Below, in pieces: positions 1-11,128 of a stretch of DNA of 64,000 nucleotides. The position numbers and the translations under genes were made by a program. The stretch lies in assembly GCA_963277665.1 (NCBI GenBank), contig OY728122.1, forward strand, positions 1,542,082,868 through 1,542,146,867, given 5' to 3'. Numbering within the stretch: position 1 is the stretch's first letter; each line of letters begins with the position of its first letter. This stretch comes from Viscum album (Eukaryota; Streptophyta; Magnoliopsida; Santalales; Viscaceae). The notes under the pieces were generated by a model. It made no database searches and was not told the DNA's origin. It saw only the letters and a program-made list of their open reading frames with translations.

Positions 1-130
1 TAATAACTTATGATGTTTATTGATTCCATTTTATATGATCTATCTTGCACACTTATGGATGAAATTAAATGTTTAAGAAGGGTGTTCCCTGGTAGCGCTC
101 CAATGCATTGGGTAAAGTATAGTATCATTT

Positions 131-244
131 TATGTCATGCGAAATGGGTATTGACTCATTCTAATTAAAGTATAATGAGGGTTTACTCATTCTTCATGTG
201 CAATGAGGATTTACTCATACTCCATGTGCAATGAGCCTTGGCTC
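131..244 (+). repeat. Short minisatellite, about 4 units of 26-31 bp
   Basis: Four imperfect units each carry an AATGRG core followed by a TTTACTCA or TTGGCTCA end. The two best-matched units, 189-216 and 217-244, are both 28 bp and share CATGTGCAATGAG. The first two units are more diverged. Confidence 0.6.
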
Positions 245-1158
245 ATGTTAATTCCATGTTAAGTGTTGTTGCCACATCACCATGTTATGATTATCATGCT
301 TTATCATGCCTTTATTTTTATGCTTTTCTTATGATCCATTAATATTCCTATTTATTACTATGTATTTTAATCTTCATGTTATGCTTTGTTTACTCCCTTA
401 TTGGGCTTTATAGTTAACCCTTTTCTTATGAAATTTCTCTGGTTATCCAATGCAATGTTAAGTATGAGGGAATGTAGTGGTCATGTAAAGGAATTATTAA
501 ATAAGATGTTGCATTTTATATTTTATGTTTTTATGTAATGTTCCTAATACACAAAGGCCCTATACCTCTCTATCTTCTATATTTTATCAACAGAAAGATT
601 TATGTAAGAAATTATGTTAAGTGTGTAATAAAGCGTAGGATTTTTATAGTGCATGGTTAACATTTTCATTTACCAACTAATCAGAGGGAATGATGGTGGC
701 TAAAAACTTTTATCCCCATAATCATAATTATATTTTATATTTTACATTTTCATTCAATTAATTCATTGTAAAATAAGGGATTAGGATAACTAATTAATAT
801 AAGAGGCTTATAAAATTGGTATTGGTTTCTGTTAGATAAAAAATTTCAGAGGTTATGAAGAAATTGGTTGAAATTGGTGTATTATGAAGTGGGGGATTTT
901 TTCACACTTTATAAATGTATAAAATGGAACTTTTCTGAGCACCCATTATTTTCCAAAAATGGAATGAAAATATTAAAGTTTAAAAGGATCAAAAAGAGGG
1001 AAATAAAATATTTTTTGGAGGGATAATTTTTATAAATCCTCTACATATCATTTTGAAGAAAAAAATATACATTAATCATGTAAATTACCATTAGGGTTTT
1101 ACATTTTATTTTTCTCATTTTTATCTAGGTAATTAGTTTTTAACTAATTAATATATGT

Positions 1159-1163
1159 TTTAT
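1159..1163. repeat. Left target-site duplication of element 1
   Basis: TTTAT lies directly before the LTR start TGTCAC. The matching flank after the right LTR is TTTAC, so four of five bases agree. This is the expected 5-bp size for Ty3/gypsy integration, with one later substitution. Confidence 0.55.
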
Positions 1164-3130
1164 TGTCACGAACCAGCCCGGGTTGACCCTGAACCGGTAA
1201 CCTGAGCTGGTCCACGGCAAGTCCCGAGGGGCGTTCCCGATCCCCTGGGGATGGCAACAAGTGCCGGACACTAAAAATTTCAATCGTTGGGAACGATTTC
1301 AGCCAAAACTAAAAACAGGATCAAAAGAAAAAATATAAACTAAACAAACAGACCAACACAAAAGAGATAAACAAAACTACACCACGACATACCTCCACCT
1401 GACCTCGCGGGTCACCACCCAACTACAACCAACGTCGCTCTCTCACTGAGCGACTCAATCCAGGAAGACCTGAACACAAGGAACCTGTAACTGAAATGGT
1501 AAAAGATAGGCGTGAGCACAAAAGTACTCAGTAGGTGATCCCAACAACAAATCCCAAAACACTGCCAGTAAATAAAGAATCTACATACTCCAGGTTTGAG
1601 CTACAGTGTATAAAAGTAAGCTTTCATAGTGTTTTACTTGAAAATCATAACACAAGACTTTTCCCTTATTCTTTTTCGAAAGTTGGTTCCCTACCATTAG
1701 TTTTAAACTCATTCAAAAAAAAAAACAAAGTGCTACATTTTCAAGTTTTACAAAAAGAGAATAAAGTATTTTAATTTGAAAACCATTTTCCCAAAGTCTA
1801 ACAGTATAGGCTGTGAAGGATGACTGAAAGTAAACAAGCAGGGAAAACAAGTGCAAGTAAAGGTAAACAAGCAAGGAAAACCATGTTCAAGTAAAAATAA
1901 AATAAACCAGAAGTTATCAGCAATAACCATGGGTGATCCTAAACATCCCTAGAAAACCCCTGGACGTACTCGGGTTCAGACTACCTACCGGTATGGTACT
2001 CCATAGTCAATAACCAACTGGCCGCCCAAATAGCCAACCGGTGGCACATCCCTCCGGGACTGTCCATGACTCCAGGGGGTACTAACCCTTCTAATTAGGT
2101 TTAACAAGCAACCGTCACTCGATAATCTACAAGACGCCCAGGAACCCATGGTGGTTTTAGTAATACTGTGTAAGTGGGAGGCCCTCACACGCGTGACTCA
2201 TCTCACCACACTTGCCAACCCCTTACACGAACATCGCTACATGACAACCCTCGAAGGGAAGTCCCCCTGTAGAGATGCCCTCACAAGTACATTTATATAT
2301 AGATTTATATGTATAATCACTTCACATTTAATAAGGTTCCAACCGGGCCGTCATATCATTTACATTTTGTCCATTTAATACTAAAGAATTTCTAAAGGGA
2401 TATGACACGTGCCATTTCATTGAAAACCAGAAACACACTTAGAACATTATTTCAGAAACTCAAATCAACATCTTAAACCTGGAACACATTTGTTTCACAA
2501 GTAGAGTCACTTTCCAACAACCAAACGCACCCCACTTTTATCAAGATCCAAACGGGCCTTTAATCATTTTTTTGAAGGAACACCATTTCCCAAATGAATT
2601 CCAAACTTTTTTCATGCGACAAAGGAAAACATTTTTCAACAACCAAGAACCTCACTCAATGTTTCCAAAAAAACAAGTGTAAAGGTCACACGAAACTTCC
2701 TGTAATCAAGGTTCTAAGAAAAACACCATTTTCCATAAACAATTCACCTGCCATTTTACACACACCAAAACCATTTCAAAACCCAATTCAACGTGATATT
2801 CACATTTCAAAAAGAACTCATTTACCAATATCACCAGGAAAGCACACACCTTTAAACCAATAAAAATACTTCCACTGAAATGCTAGAGATAAGCAGAGCA
2901 GACCACCACATTATAAATTACTACTTAATAATACTTTTAAATTTACTGAAACCCAATAAAAGACAAGAAATAAATAAATTCTAAATTTAAAGGCGAGTGC
3001 AATGGGAGGCCTACCTCAAGACGCAGCTCAGAACGAAAAACGACACGGCGCAAAACTCCCGTTGCGTAAAAGGGCGCACCGTACTGCGTCGTCAAACCGG
3101 TCCTATAACAGTAGACCATTAAACGGTCTC

Positions 3131-3409
3131 AACGATATTAATAACATTATAATATTAATAATAATATAATAAAAATAGCATAATAATAATAATATAATAA
3201 TAAGAATAAGAATAACATAATGTAATAATAACAATAAGAATAACATAATATAATAATGATAATAACATAATGTAACAATATAATAACAATAACAATAATA
3301 ATATGATAATTAAAATAATAATAATAATAATTATAACAATAATGATAATAATAATTATAATAATAATAATAATATTAATAATAATGATAATACTAATAAT
3401 GTCAATAAT

Positions 3410-3443
<34 letters not shown>

Positions 3444-3605
3444 TAATAATAATAAAATAATAATGATAATACTAATAATGTCAATAATAATAATAATAAT
3501 AATAATTATAATAATAATAATATAATAATAATAATAATAATGTAATAATAATAATATTATTAACATGATAAAAGAAAATATCAAAACGTTATAAAAATAA
3601 AAACA
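3131..3605. repeat. (AAT)n-type microsatellite block in left LTR
   Basis: About 475 bp of imperfect AAT/ATA trinucleotide repeats with occasional GAT and GTC interruptions. The right LTR has a corresponding block of different length at about 9560-9990. Long isoleucine or tyrosine runs in translated frames here are repeat artefacts. Confidence 0.9.
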
Positions 3606-4258
3606 ACAAATTACAGCGGAGGGGGGGAAAAAGACGCGCATGTGGTGTGGCAGCCGGAACGGGGGTCACGGCGGGGTGTCACCGGAGGTGCGGCGGCCGA
3701 AGCCGAACGGGGAGCGCATGCAAGGGGGGTGCGCCGGCGATCGGGGGGGATGCCGGATGGAGGTCGGCAGGCCGCGTGGTGTGCTGCGCGAGGCCGGTGG
3801 TGCAGTGGGGTGCGACTGAGGCGGAAGCTGGACGGGGATGGGCTGAGCGGGGCGTGGGAGCAGGGTGACGGAGGAGGTCGGTAGGCCGGAAGTGGGGAAG
3901 AGGCTAGGTGGGGTTCGGACGGTGTGCTGATTTCCGAGCGGGAGGTGTAAGGCAGGCCTGGTGGAGGCGGCAGGGTGGAGAGGCGGAGCTGGAGAAGGGA
4001 GGTCACACGGAGGGACGACACCGGAGCGGGAGCGCGGGACGTAGGTCGGCGCTGGAGGAGTGATGTGTGAGGGAAAGGAGGCCGGGGAGCAGCTGGATTG
4101 CCAGGGATGGGCAGGCATCCGGTCTAGCCGGAGGAGGAAGAGGTGGTGCAGGCGCGCAGAGGAGGCCGGAAACGGGGATGAAGAAGGAGGGGGAAGGGGA
4201 GAGAGAGAGAGAGAGAAAAAAGAGGGGGCGGCGGCGGAAGTAGGGTTAGGGTAGTTTG
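3606..4258. other. GC-rich block inside left LTR
   Basis: Base composition switches abruptly from almost pure A/T to strongly G/C, with many CpG dinucleotides, then back at about 4258. The plus strand is G-rich and the minus (sense) strand C- and CT-rich, including a (GA)n tract at 4200-4217. It sits just downstream, in the sense direction, of the TATA candidate, so it probably encodes the start of the RNA leader. Frames inside it give low-complexity proline, serine or arginine text and are not credible proteins. Confidence 0.75.
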
Positions 4259-4290
4259 TTTAGGTTTATATATATATATATATGTGATAA
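4240..4290 (-). promoter_or_regulatory. Candidate LTR promoter (TATA, telomere-like motif, CT-rich leader)
   Basis: On the minus strand an alternating TA run ends in TATATAAACC, followed after about 15 bp by ACCCTAACCCTA and then a GC/CT-rich leader. A TATA box followed by a pyrimidine-rich start region is the usual plant core-promoter layout. It is repeated at 10630-10690 in the other LTR. Placing the transcription start near 4235-4250 is inference; the TA run might be only a microsatellite. Confidence 0.5.
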
Positions 4291-4518
4291 AAATAATAAT
4301 AATAATAAATAATGAAAAAGGAAATAACAATAATACTAATAATATGATAAATTAATTAAATAAATAAAATAAAATCTTAATCATAATAATAAGACTTTAT
4401 AAAAATAGTAAAACTTTATAATAATAATAATAATAATAAATTAGATAATTATAATAATAATTATTATAACCAAAATATTTAAAATAATAAAACCATTTTA
4501 AAAAAAATAACACACACA

Positions 4519-4733
4519 AGTATATATATATATACATATATATCTATATATAGATCTATAGATATATATATATATATACCTATATACAAACACATAAACA
4601 TCGACACGATAAACATATATATATATATATACTTATATAGACATAACACATATAAGAATATATAAATATACCTATATAGACATATGCATATATATATACA
4701 TACATATACACATATATAAACATATATATAATA
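4519..4733. repeat. TA-rich/(CATA)n block in left LTR
   Basis: Alternating TA runs are mixed with TATACATA and ACATATA units. The corresponding block in the right LTR is at 10918-11128. It lies in the predicted U3. Confidence 0.75.
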
Positions 4734-4976
4734 AAAATAACTACAATAATAATAACACAATTTAAATAGTGAGAGTAATAAAATGTCAACGCAAAAACAT
4801 TAGTATTTAAAACACCGGGTGAGCACATAGTCACCCGAGCCGAATGCACAGTAACTGCTAGCGATGCGGTGACCGCGCACTGGCGCGAAACCACAAATCG
4901 CAATTAATCTTCGAAAAATTTAAACCGGGACCAAGAAAGGAGAAAAATTACGGACATCCGCGGTCAGGGTGTGGAA

Positions 4977-4992
4977 ATTCTCCCCACCACAG
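4977..4992 (-). other. Candidate polypurine tract of element 1
   Basis: On the minus strand TGTGGTGGGGAGAATT ends at the edge of the 3' LTR, where a polypurine tract is expected. The 14-mer TTCTCCCCACCACA (plus strand) is found again exactly at 5177-5190. Purine content is good but interrupted by T. Confidence 0.5.
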
Positions 4993-5176
4993 ACACTTTC
5001 TGCCCCCAGAAAGTCACCAGGCCACAAGTCAGCCAAAAACCAAGTATATTCCCAAACAGAACTAAAGAAACTGAAGAAAACTGAGATTCTCGGGGATGAC
5101 CTTACTCTACACAGGTCACACCTGACCGATTCAAGAGAAAACTGAGGTCCGAGGTTGAGGGGAGAACATGAAGGGG

Positions 5177-5190
5177 TTCTCCCCACCACA
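5177..5190 (-). repeat. Second copy of the PPT-like 14-mer
   Basis: An exact copy of the 14 bases at 4978-4991, 199 bp further inside the element. It may be a duplicated or internal polypurine tract. Confidence 0.5.
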
Positions 5191-5808
5191 AGAGCTCAAC
5201 TTGTGTAGGACAGTTGACCATCTAAATAGAAAACCATAGGAAAAAGGGGGGGTCGACGCGGGAACTCCCAACCGGTTTAAACCAACTCTTATAGCACGAG
5301 TGAAAAAACAACACCTTCGTCAAAACGTTGAACCCACGACCAAAGTCAACGACCTTCAACACTAGGAGGAAAACCCATGGAAAAGACTTAACCAGACACC
5401 GAGTTGAAAACATGACCCATTGAAAACCATGAAACATAACCACATCTGACGAGCATTGTTAAACCAAGGTCAACCCACCGAGGGGTCAAACACACTTTTA
5501 AGAAAGACAGACGATTCAGAATATCACATCCACACGACAAGTCTGCTTAGATTATCATAGAACAAGTCCATCATAACTTTATGGAAAAACCACGCATTTA
5601 CAACGCTGTTGAAACCTCAATAGAAGGGAAACAAATATGAAAGTGGTTTCTAATTGTTCCACCATCAATACGGAAAATAGAACCAGGACCAAGGCTTCAC
5701 AACCCTGGGAACTCCTGACTGTGTGTGAGCTTTACCCCAAGACCTATGGTTGGGGCTCTGATGGATGAAGCATCTTCTGCCTCACAGTCAGGTACTGACG
5801 TTCTCCCA
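5191..5808. other. Element 1 internal 3' region, no coding content
   Basis: This lies between the end of gag and the LTR in the sense direction. I see no pol, env or other protein signature in six frames; the short frames are interrupted and unlike known families. In an autonomous element pol would lie here, so the absence of roughly 4 kb of pol defines the element as non-autonomous. Confidence 0.7.
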
Positions 5809-6630
5809 TCACGGTGTCCTCTTTAAGCGACGCTTCTGGCAAAACTTTTCCAGATGACCCAGATGACAGCATCTATGACACGTCTTCGGAAGGTTGCGAC
5901 AAGATGAATTTGAATGCCCGAAACGACCACACTAATAGCATACCATCGAACGATCTGATGAACCGGAAGTTGGGACCAAAGGGAATAACTCCTTAGGAAC
6001 AGGTATCTCTGGCGCCTTTTCCTCACCAGAGGGGGAACTCTTATGAACAACCGGGGATGCTGAAGTATTAACCACCCGCACACTGGAAACCAACTCAGCC
6101 AAGAATGCTTCCTCCACCAGCTTCTCGAAACAAAGGTCTTTAGAAGGGAGGAATCACTCCTTGATCTCTAGAAGAAGACCCCCAGTGAAAAGAGAGGCCT
6201 TCATGAGCTCATGCGATGCTACATCTTGAGAAAAGGAAATCAGTTCCTTGAAATGGTCAACATATGCCCTCACCGTCCGTTGGCCTTGTTTAATATGCAC
6301 AAGTTCCCTCTTTTTCTCTAGCTTCACTTCCTCAGGTACAAACCATTGGATGAAAACGATTTTAAAGACATCCCACGTCATTTCAACTTGTGTTGATGAT
6401 GGGGTAACCCTCTTCCACTGGTCCAGAGCTGGACCCTCAAACAACTCCATAATTGCACGAACCCCAACATTATCGGGAGTTCCCAACATTCTAAAGACAC
6501 GCTCCACTTCCTCGAGCCATTTCACTGCCTCTAAAGGACCCTGATCACCATAGAGAATAGGCAAAGTCTGAGGAGGACCAAAAACTGGGCATGACCTATC
6601 AGAATCCTTAGAGTCCTTTCTGGGCGGCAT
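5809..6630 (-). pseudogene. Ty3/gypsy-type gag with two zinc knuckles, broken by two in-frame stops
   Basis: The reading frame runs from an ATG at 6630 (protein begins MPPRKDSKD, the common MPPR-type gag start) to a TGA at 5809-5811, 273 codons. Residues about 25-155 match the capsid-like Retrotrans_gag fold: an AVKWLEEVERVF helix, the WDVFKIVFIQWFVP block, then KKRELVHIKQGQRTV and an FKELISF segment. Two CX2CX4HX4C zinc knuckles follow: CY-stop-CGRFGHSNSSC at 5899-5940 and CHRCCHLGHLEKFC at 5839-5880. All other knuckle residues are intact. Breaks are a TGA at 6154-6156 and a TAG at 5932-5934 inside the first knuckle; no frameshift is needed to follow the frame. Family role: the capsid packages the RNA and the knuckles bind it. 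No protease follows, so the product would need processing in trans. Confidence 0.88.
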
Positions 6631-7582
6631 TTCCTGAGTGACATATAAAACACAAATCCAAAACCAATATCAACCCGAAGAAACCTCAATAAAAGCACTT
6701 CATCAAAAACAGTCAACACAAAGACCAAACAAATACGAACACAACCCAAAACAAGATATCTTTTTTTTTAAAAAAAATCCCCTTTTTATTTTAGATTATA
6801 AAACCACCCTCTTTCAGGACTACTTTCCAAAACCAATCCACTTTCAAACCAAAAACTTTCCAAAAACCGTTTTCCCTTTAATACCAATTTAGAAAACAAG
6901 GTCAACCCTTTAATTTCAAATACACACCCAGGTAATCTCATGACCCGTTGCACATGTCATTATCCACATTCCATTCATACACACATCGACTTGCCATTTC
7001 TATGCATTCTCTCACATGTGAAAATGTTCATAAGGAGTACCTGCGGTTTCACCCCAAACCATTCTCGACCAATTTCCAAGCAAAAACCAGTTTTTCCAAA
7101 CCAAAGGCTTTCAGTTTTAAAACTCATTTCATAAATTTAATCTCATTTAAAAGAAATCAGTCCCATTTTTCAAAAACCCTTTTTCACTTCCAACGACGCA
7201 CTTACACCGACCAAAACGAAAGCAGCATCCAAAATTGCATTAACCACTGGAGTGAGGGACTAGTAGTCACACTCAACCTAGCGACATGGTATTGGGCCAT
7301 GTCCCAAGTCATCGTCGACCACTAGGAGGAATTCAAACCGTGTACTCAGACTCCACATGGGTCACTACTCCAGGTGAAATCATGAAGTAACGTCGGCTTG
7401 TCTCCTTTGTCATCTCTCAATCCAAGACAAACCAGAAAATACATGGACACAATTCCCGAACTACCCCTGGCGACTCGAGGTGCGGAACGGGCGAGGGTTC
7501 ATGACGTCCTTCCCGTACCTACCTCTCGAGTCCCGACAGTCCTAATCTCCACCTACCAGACAGCCCAAATAACAAGAACCAC
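6631..7582 (-). other. Element 1 untranslated leader
   Basis: This is the sense leader between the primer-binding site and the gag start. It is C/A-rich on the plus strand and has no sustained reading frame with protein character. It probably carries packaging and dimerisation signals, but none can be identified from sequence alone. Confidence 0.55.
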
Positions 7583-7593
7583 CTCTGATACCA
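7583..7593 (-). other. Primer-binding site, initiator tRNA-Met
   Basis: The minus strand reads TGGTATCAGAG, the standard plant retrotransposon PBS complementary to the 3' end of tRNA-iMet. It starts three bases inside the LTR edge at 7597. This fixes the element's orientation and makes 7597-11374 the 5' LTR. Confidence 0.9.
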
Positions 7594-9559
7594 TTTTGTC
7601 ATGAACCAGCATGGGTCGACCCTGAACCGGTCACCCGAGCTGGTCCGCGGAAAGTCTCGAGGGGCGTTCCCAATTCCCCGGGATGGCAACAAGTGACGGA
7701 CACTAAAAATTTCAATCATTGGGAATGATTTCAGCCAAAACTAAAAACAGGATCAAAAGAACAAATATAAACTAAACAAACAGACCAACACTAAAGACAT
7801 AAACAAAACTACACCACGACATACCTCCATGTGACCTCGCGGGTCACCACCCAACTACAACAAACGTCGCTCTCTCACTGAGCGACTCAGGCTAGGAAGA
7901 CCTGAACACAAGGAACCTGCAACTGAAATGGTAAAAGATAGGCGTGAGCACAAAAGTACTCAGTAGGTGAGCCCAACAACAAATCCCAAAACAATGCCAG
8001 TAAATGAAGAATCTACATACTCCAGGATTGAGCTACAGTGTATAAAAGTAATCTTTCATAGTGTTTTACTTGAAAATCATAACACAAGACTTTTCCCTTA
8101 TTCTTTTTCAAAAGTTGGTTCCCTACAATTAGTTTTAAACTCATTCGAAAAAAACAAAGTGCTACATTTTCAAGTTTTACACAAAGAGAATAAAGTATTT
8201 TCATTTGAAAACCATTTTCCCAAAGTATAACAGTATAGGCTGTGAAGGATGACTGAAAGTAAACAAGCAGGGAAAACAAGTGCAAGTAAAGGTAAACAAG
8301 CAAGGAAAACCAAGTGCAAGTAAAAATAAAATAAACCAGAAGTTATCATAAATAACCATGGGTGATCCTAAACATCCCTAGAAAACCCCTGGACGTACTC
8401 GGGTTCAGACTACCTGCCGGCGTGGTACTCCATAGTCAATAACCAACTGGCCGCCCTAATAGCCAACCAGGGGCACATCCCTCCTGGCCTGTCCATGACT
8501 CCAGGGGGTACTAACCCGTCTAATCAGGGTTAGCAAGAAACTGACACTCGATAATCTACAAGACGCCCAGGAACCCATGGTGGTTTTAGTAATACTGTGT
8601 AAGTGGGAGGCCCTCACACACGTGACTCATCTCACCGCACTTGCCAACCCCTTACACGGACATCGCTACACGACAACCCTCGAAGGGAAGTCCCCCTGTA
8701 GATATGCCCTCACAAGTATGTATATATATAGATTTATATGTATAATCACTTCACATTTAATAAGGTGCCAACCGGGCCGTCATATCATTTACATTTTGTC
8801 CATTTAATACTAAAGCATTTCTAAAGGGATATGACACACACCATTTCATTGAAAACTAGAAACACACTTAGAACTTTATTTCAGAAACTCAAATCAGCAT
8901 CTTAAACCTGGAACACATTTGTTTCACAAGTAGAGTCACTTTCCAACAACCAAACGCACCCCACTTTTATCAAGAGCCAAACGGGCCTTTAATCATTTTT
9001 TTGAAGGAACACCATTTCACAAATGATATCCAAACTTTTGTTCACGCGATAAAGGAAAATATTTTTAAACAACCAAGAACCACACTTAATGTTTCCAAAA
9101 AAAACAAGTTTAAAGGTCACATGACACTTCCTCTAATCAAGGTTCTAAGAAAAACACCATTTTCCATAAACAATTCACCTTCCATTTTACACACACCAAA
9201 ACCGTTTCAAAACCCAATTCAACGTGATCTTCAAATTTCACAAAGAACTCATTTAGCAATATCACCAGGAAAGCACACACCATTAAACCAATAAAAATAC
9301 TTCCACTGAAATGCTAGAGATAAGCAGAGCAGACCACCACATTATAAATTACTACTTAATAATACTTTTAAATTTACTGAAACCCAATAAAAGACAAGAA
9401 ATAAATAAATTCTAAATTTAAAGGTGAGTGCAATGGGAGGCCTACCTCAAGACGCAGCTCGGAACGAAAAACGACACGGCGCAAAACTCCCGTTGCGTAA
9501 AAGGGCACACCGTACTGTGCTGTCAAACCGGTCTTATAACAGTAGACTGTTAAACGGTC

Positions 9560-9778
9560 TCAACGATATTAATAACCTGATAATATTAATAATAATATAA
9601 TAACAATAGCATAATAATAATAATAATATAATAATAAGAATAAGAATAACATAATGTAATAATAATAATAAGAATAACATAATATAATAATGATAACAAC
9701 ATAATGTAACAATATAATAACAATAACAATAATAATATGATAATTAAAATAATAATAATTATAATTATAACAACAATG

Positions 9779-9812
<34 letters not shown>

Positions 9813-9990
9813 TAATACTAATAATGTCAATAATTATAATAATAATAATAATATAATAATAATGATAATACTAATAATGTCAATAATAATAATAATAATA
9901 TAATAATAATAATAATATAATAATAATGTAATAATAATAATATTATTACATGATAAAAGAAAATATCAAAACGTTATAAAAATAAAAACA
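9560..9990. repeat. (AAT)n-type microsatellite block in right LTR
   Basis: The counterpart of 3131-3605, shorter and with different interruptions, as expected from replication slippage after insertion. Confidence 0.88.
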
Positions 9991-9997
9991 ACAACTT

Positions 9998-10645
9998 ACA
10001 GCGGAGGGGGAGAAAAAGACGCGCAGGTGGTGCGGCGGCCGGAACGGGGGTCACGACGGGGTGTCACCGGAGGTGCGGTGGCCGAAGCCGAACGGGGAGC
10101 ACATGCAAGGGGTGTGCACCGGCGATCGGGGGGGGGGGGGGCGGATGCCAGATGGAGGTCGGCAGGCCGCGGGGTGTGCTGCGTGAGGCCGGTGGTGCAG
10201 TGGGGTGCGACTGAGGCGGAAGATGGACGGGGATGGGCTGAGCGGGGCGTGGGAGCAGGGTGACGGAGGAGGTCGGTAAGCCGAAAGCGGGGAAGAGGCT
10301 AGGCGGGGTTCGGCCGGTAAGCTGATTGCCGAGAGGGAGGGGTAAGGCAGGCCTGGTGGAGGCGGCAAGGTGGAGAGACGGAGCTGGAGAAGGGAGGTCG
10401 CACGGAGGGACGGCACCGGAGCGGGAGCGTGGGACGGAGGTCGGCGCTGGAGGAGTGCTGCGCGAGGGAAAGGAGGCCGGGGAGCAGTTGGATCGCCGGG
10501 GACGGGCAGGCAGCCGGTCTGGCCGGAGGAGGAAGAGGTGGTGCAGGCGTGCAGAGGAGGCCGGAAACGGGGAAGAAGAAGGAGGGGGAAGGGGAGAGAG
10601 AGAGAGAGAAAAAAAAGAGGGGGTGGCAGCAGAAGTAGGGTTAGG
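9998..10645. other. GC-rich block inside right LTR
   Basis: The counterpart of 3606-4258. It contains a run of 14 G at 10128-10141, where the left LTR has 7 G at 3743-3749, and a (GA)n tract at 10596-10609. It is G-rich on the plus strand and C-rich on the sense strand. Confidence 0.75.
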
Positions 10646-10690
10646 GTAGTTTGTTTAGGTTTATATATATATATATATATATATGTGATA
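10630..10690 (-). promoter_or_regulatory. Candidate promoter of the 5' LTR
   Basis: Same arrangement as at 4240-4290: a TA run ending TATATAAACC on the minus strand, then the doubled CCCTA motif, then the CT-rich leader. The TA run is longer here (10659-10684). This copy would drive the genomic RNA. Confidence 0.5.
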
Positions 10691-10917
10691 AAAATAATAA
10701 AAATAATAAATAATGAAAAAAGGAATAATAATAATACTAATAATATGATAAATTAATTAAATAAATAAAATCAAATCTTAATCATAATAATAAGACTTTA
10801 TAAAAATAGTAAAACTATATAATAATAATAATAAAAAATAGATAATTATAATAATAATTATTATAACCAAAATATTTAAAATAATAAAACCATTTTAAAA
10901 AAAATAACACACACAAG

Positions 10918-11128
10918 TATATATATATATACATATATATCTATATATAGATCTACAGATATATATATATATATATACCTATATACAAACACATAAACAT
11001 CGACACGATAAACTTATATATATATACTTATATAGACATAACACATATAAGCATATATATATATATACCTATATAGACATATGTATATATATATACATAC
11101 ATATACACATATATAAACATATATACAA
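10918..11128. repeat. TA-rich/(CATA)n block in right LTR
   Basis: The counterpart of 4519-4733, with slightly different TA run lengths. Confidence 0.75.

Larger units (their letters stand above)
1..1163. other. AT-rich left flank, no gene
   Basis: No reading frame with recognisable protein content is seen on either strand. Apart from a four-unit minisatellite at 131-244, the stretch is low-complexity AT-rich DNA and forms the pre-insertion flank of element 1. It could be the remains of an older LTR, because the region around 400-430 resembles the pyrimidine-rich U3 text common in plant LTRs, but no second copy or boundary is visible to prove it. Confidence 0.5.
1164..4976 (-). repeat. Element 1 left LTR (3' LTR in sense orientation)
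   Basis: It is co-linear with 7597-11374 along its whole length. It starts TGTCACGAACC; the inner end reads GTGTGGAA where the other copy has GTGTGACA, so its terminal CA is mutated. Running left to right it holds a unique AT-moderate part, an (AAT)n block, a 650-bp GC-rich block, a TATA-bearing promoter candidate and a TA-rich block. Short plus-strand frames such as 1535-1774 and 2594-2863 recur in the other LTR only because the DNA is duplicated; they match no protein family I know. Confidence 0.9.

Noticed and set aside
3155..3641. Long isoleucine/tyrosine-rich open frames on the minus strand
   Set aside because: They are translations of the (AAT)n microsatellite and have no protein character.
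3642..4254. Several 60-150 codon frames in the GC-rich block of element 1 (both strands, repeated at 10027-10649)
   Set aside because: Low-complexity Pro/Ser/Arg/Gly text; frames overlap on both strands, as is usual for stop-poor GC-rich DNA, and are not kept at equal length in the two LTRs.
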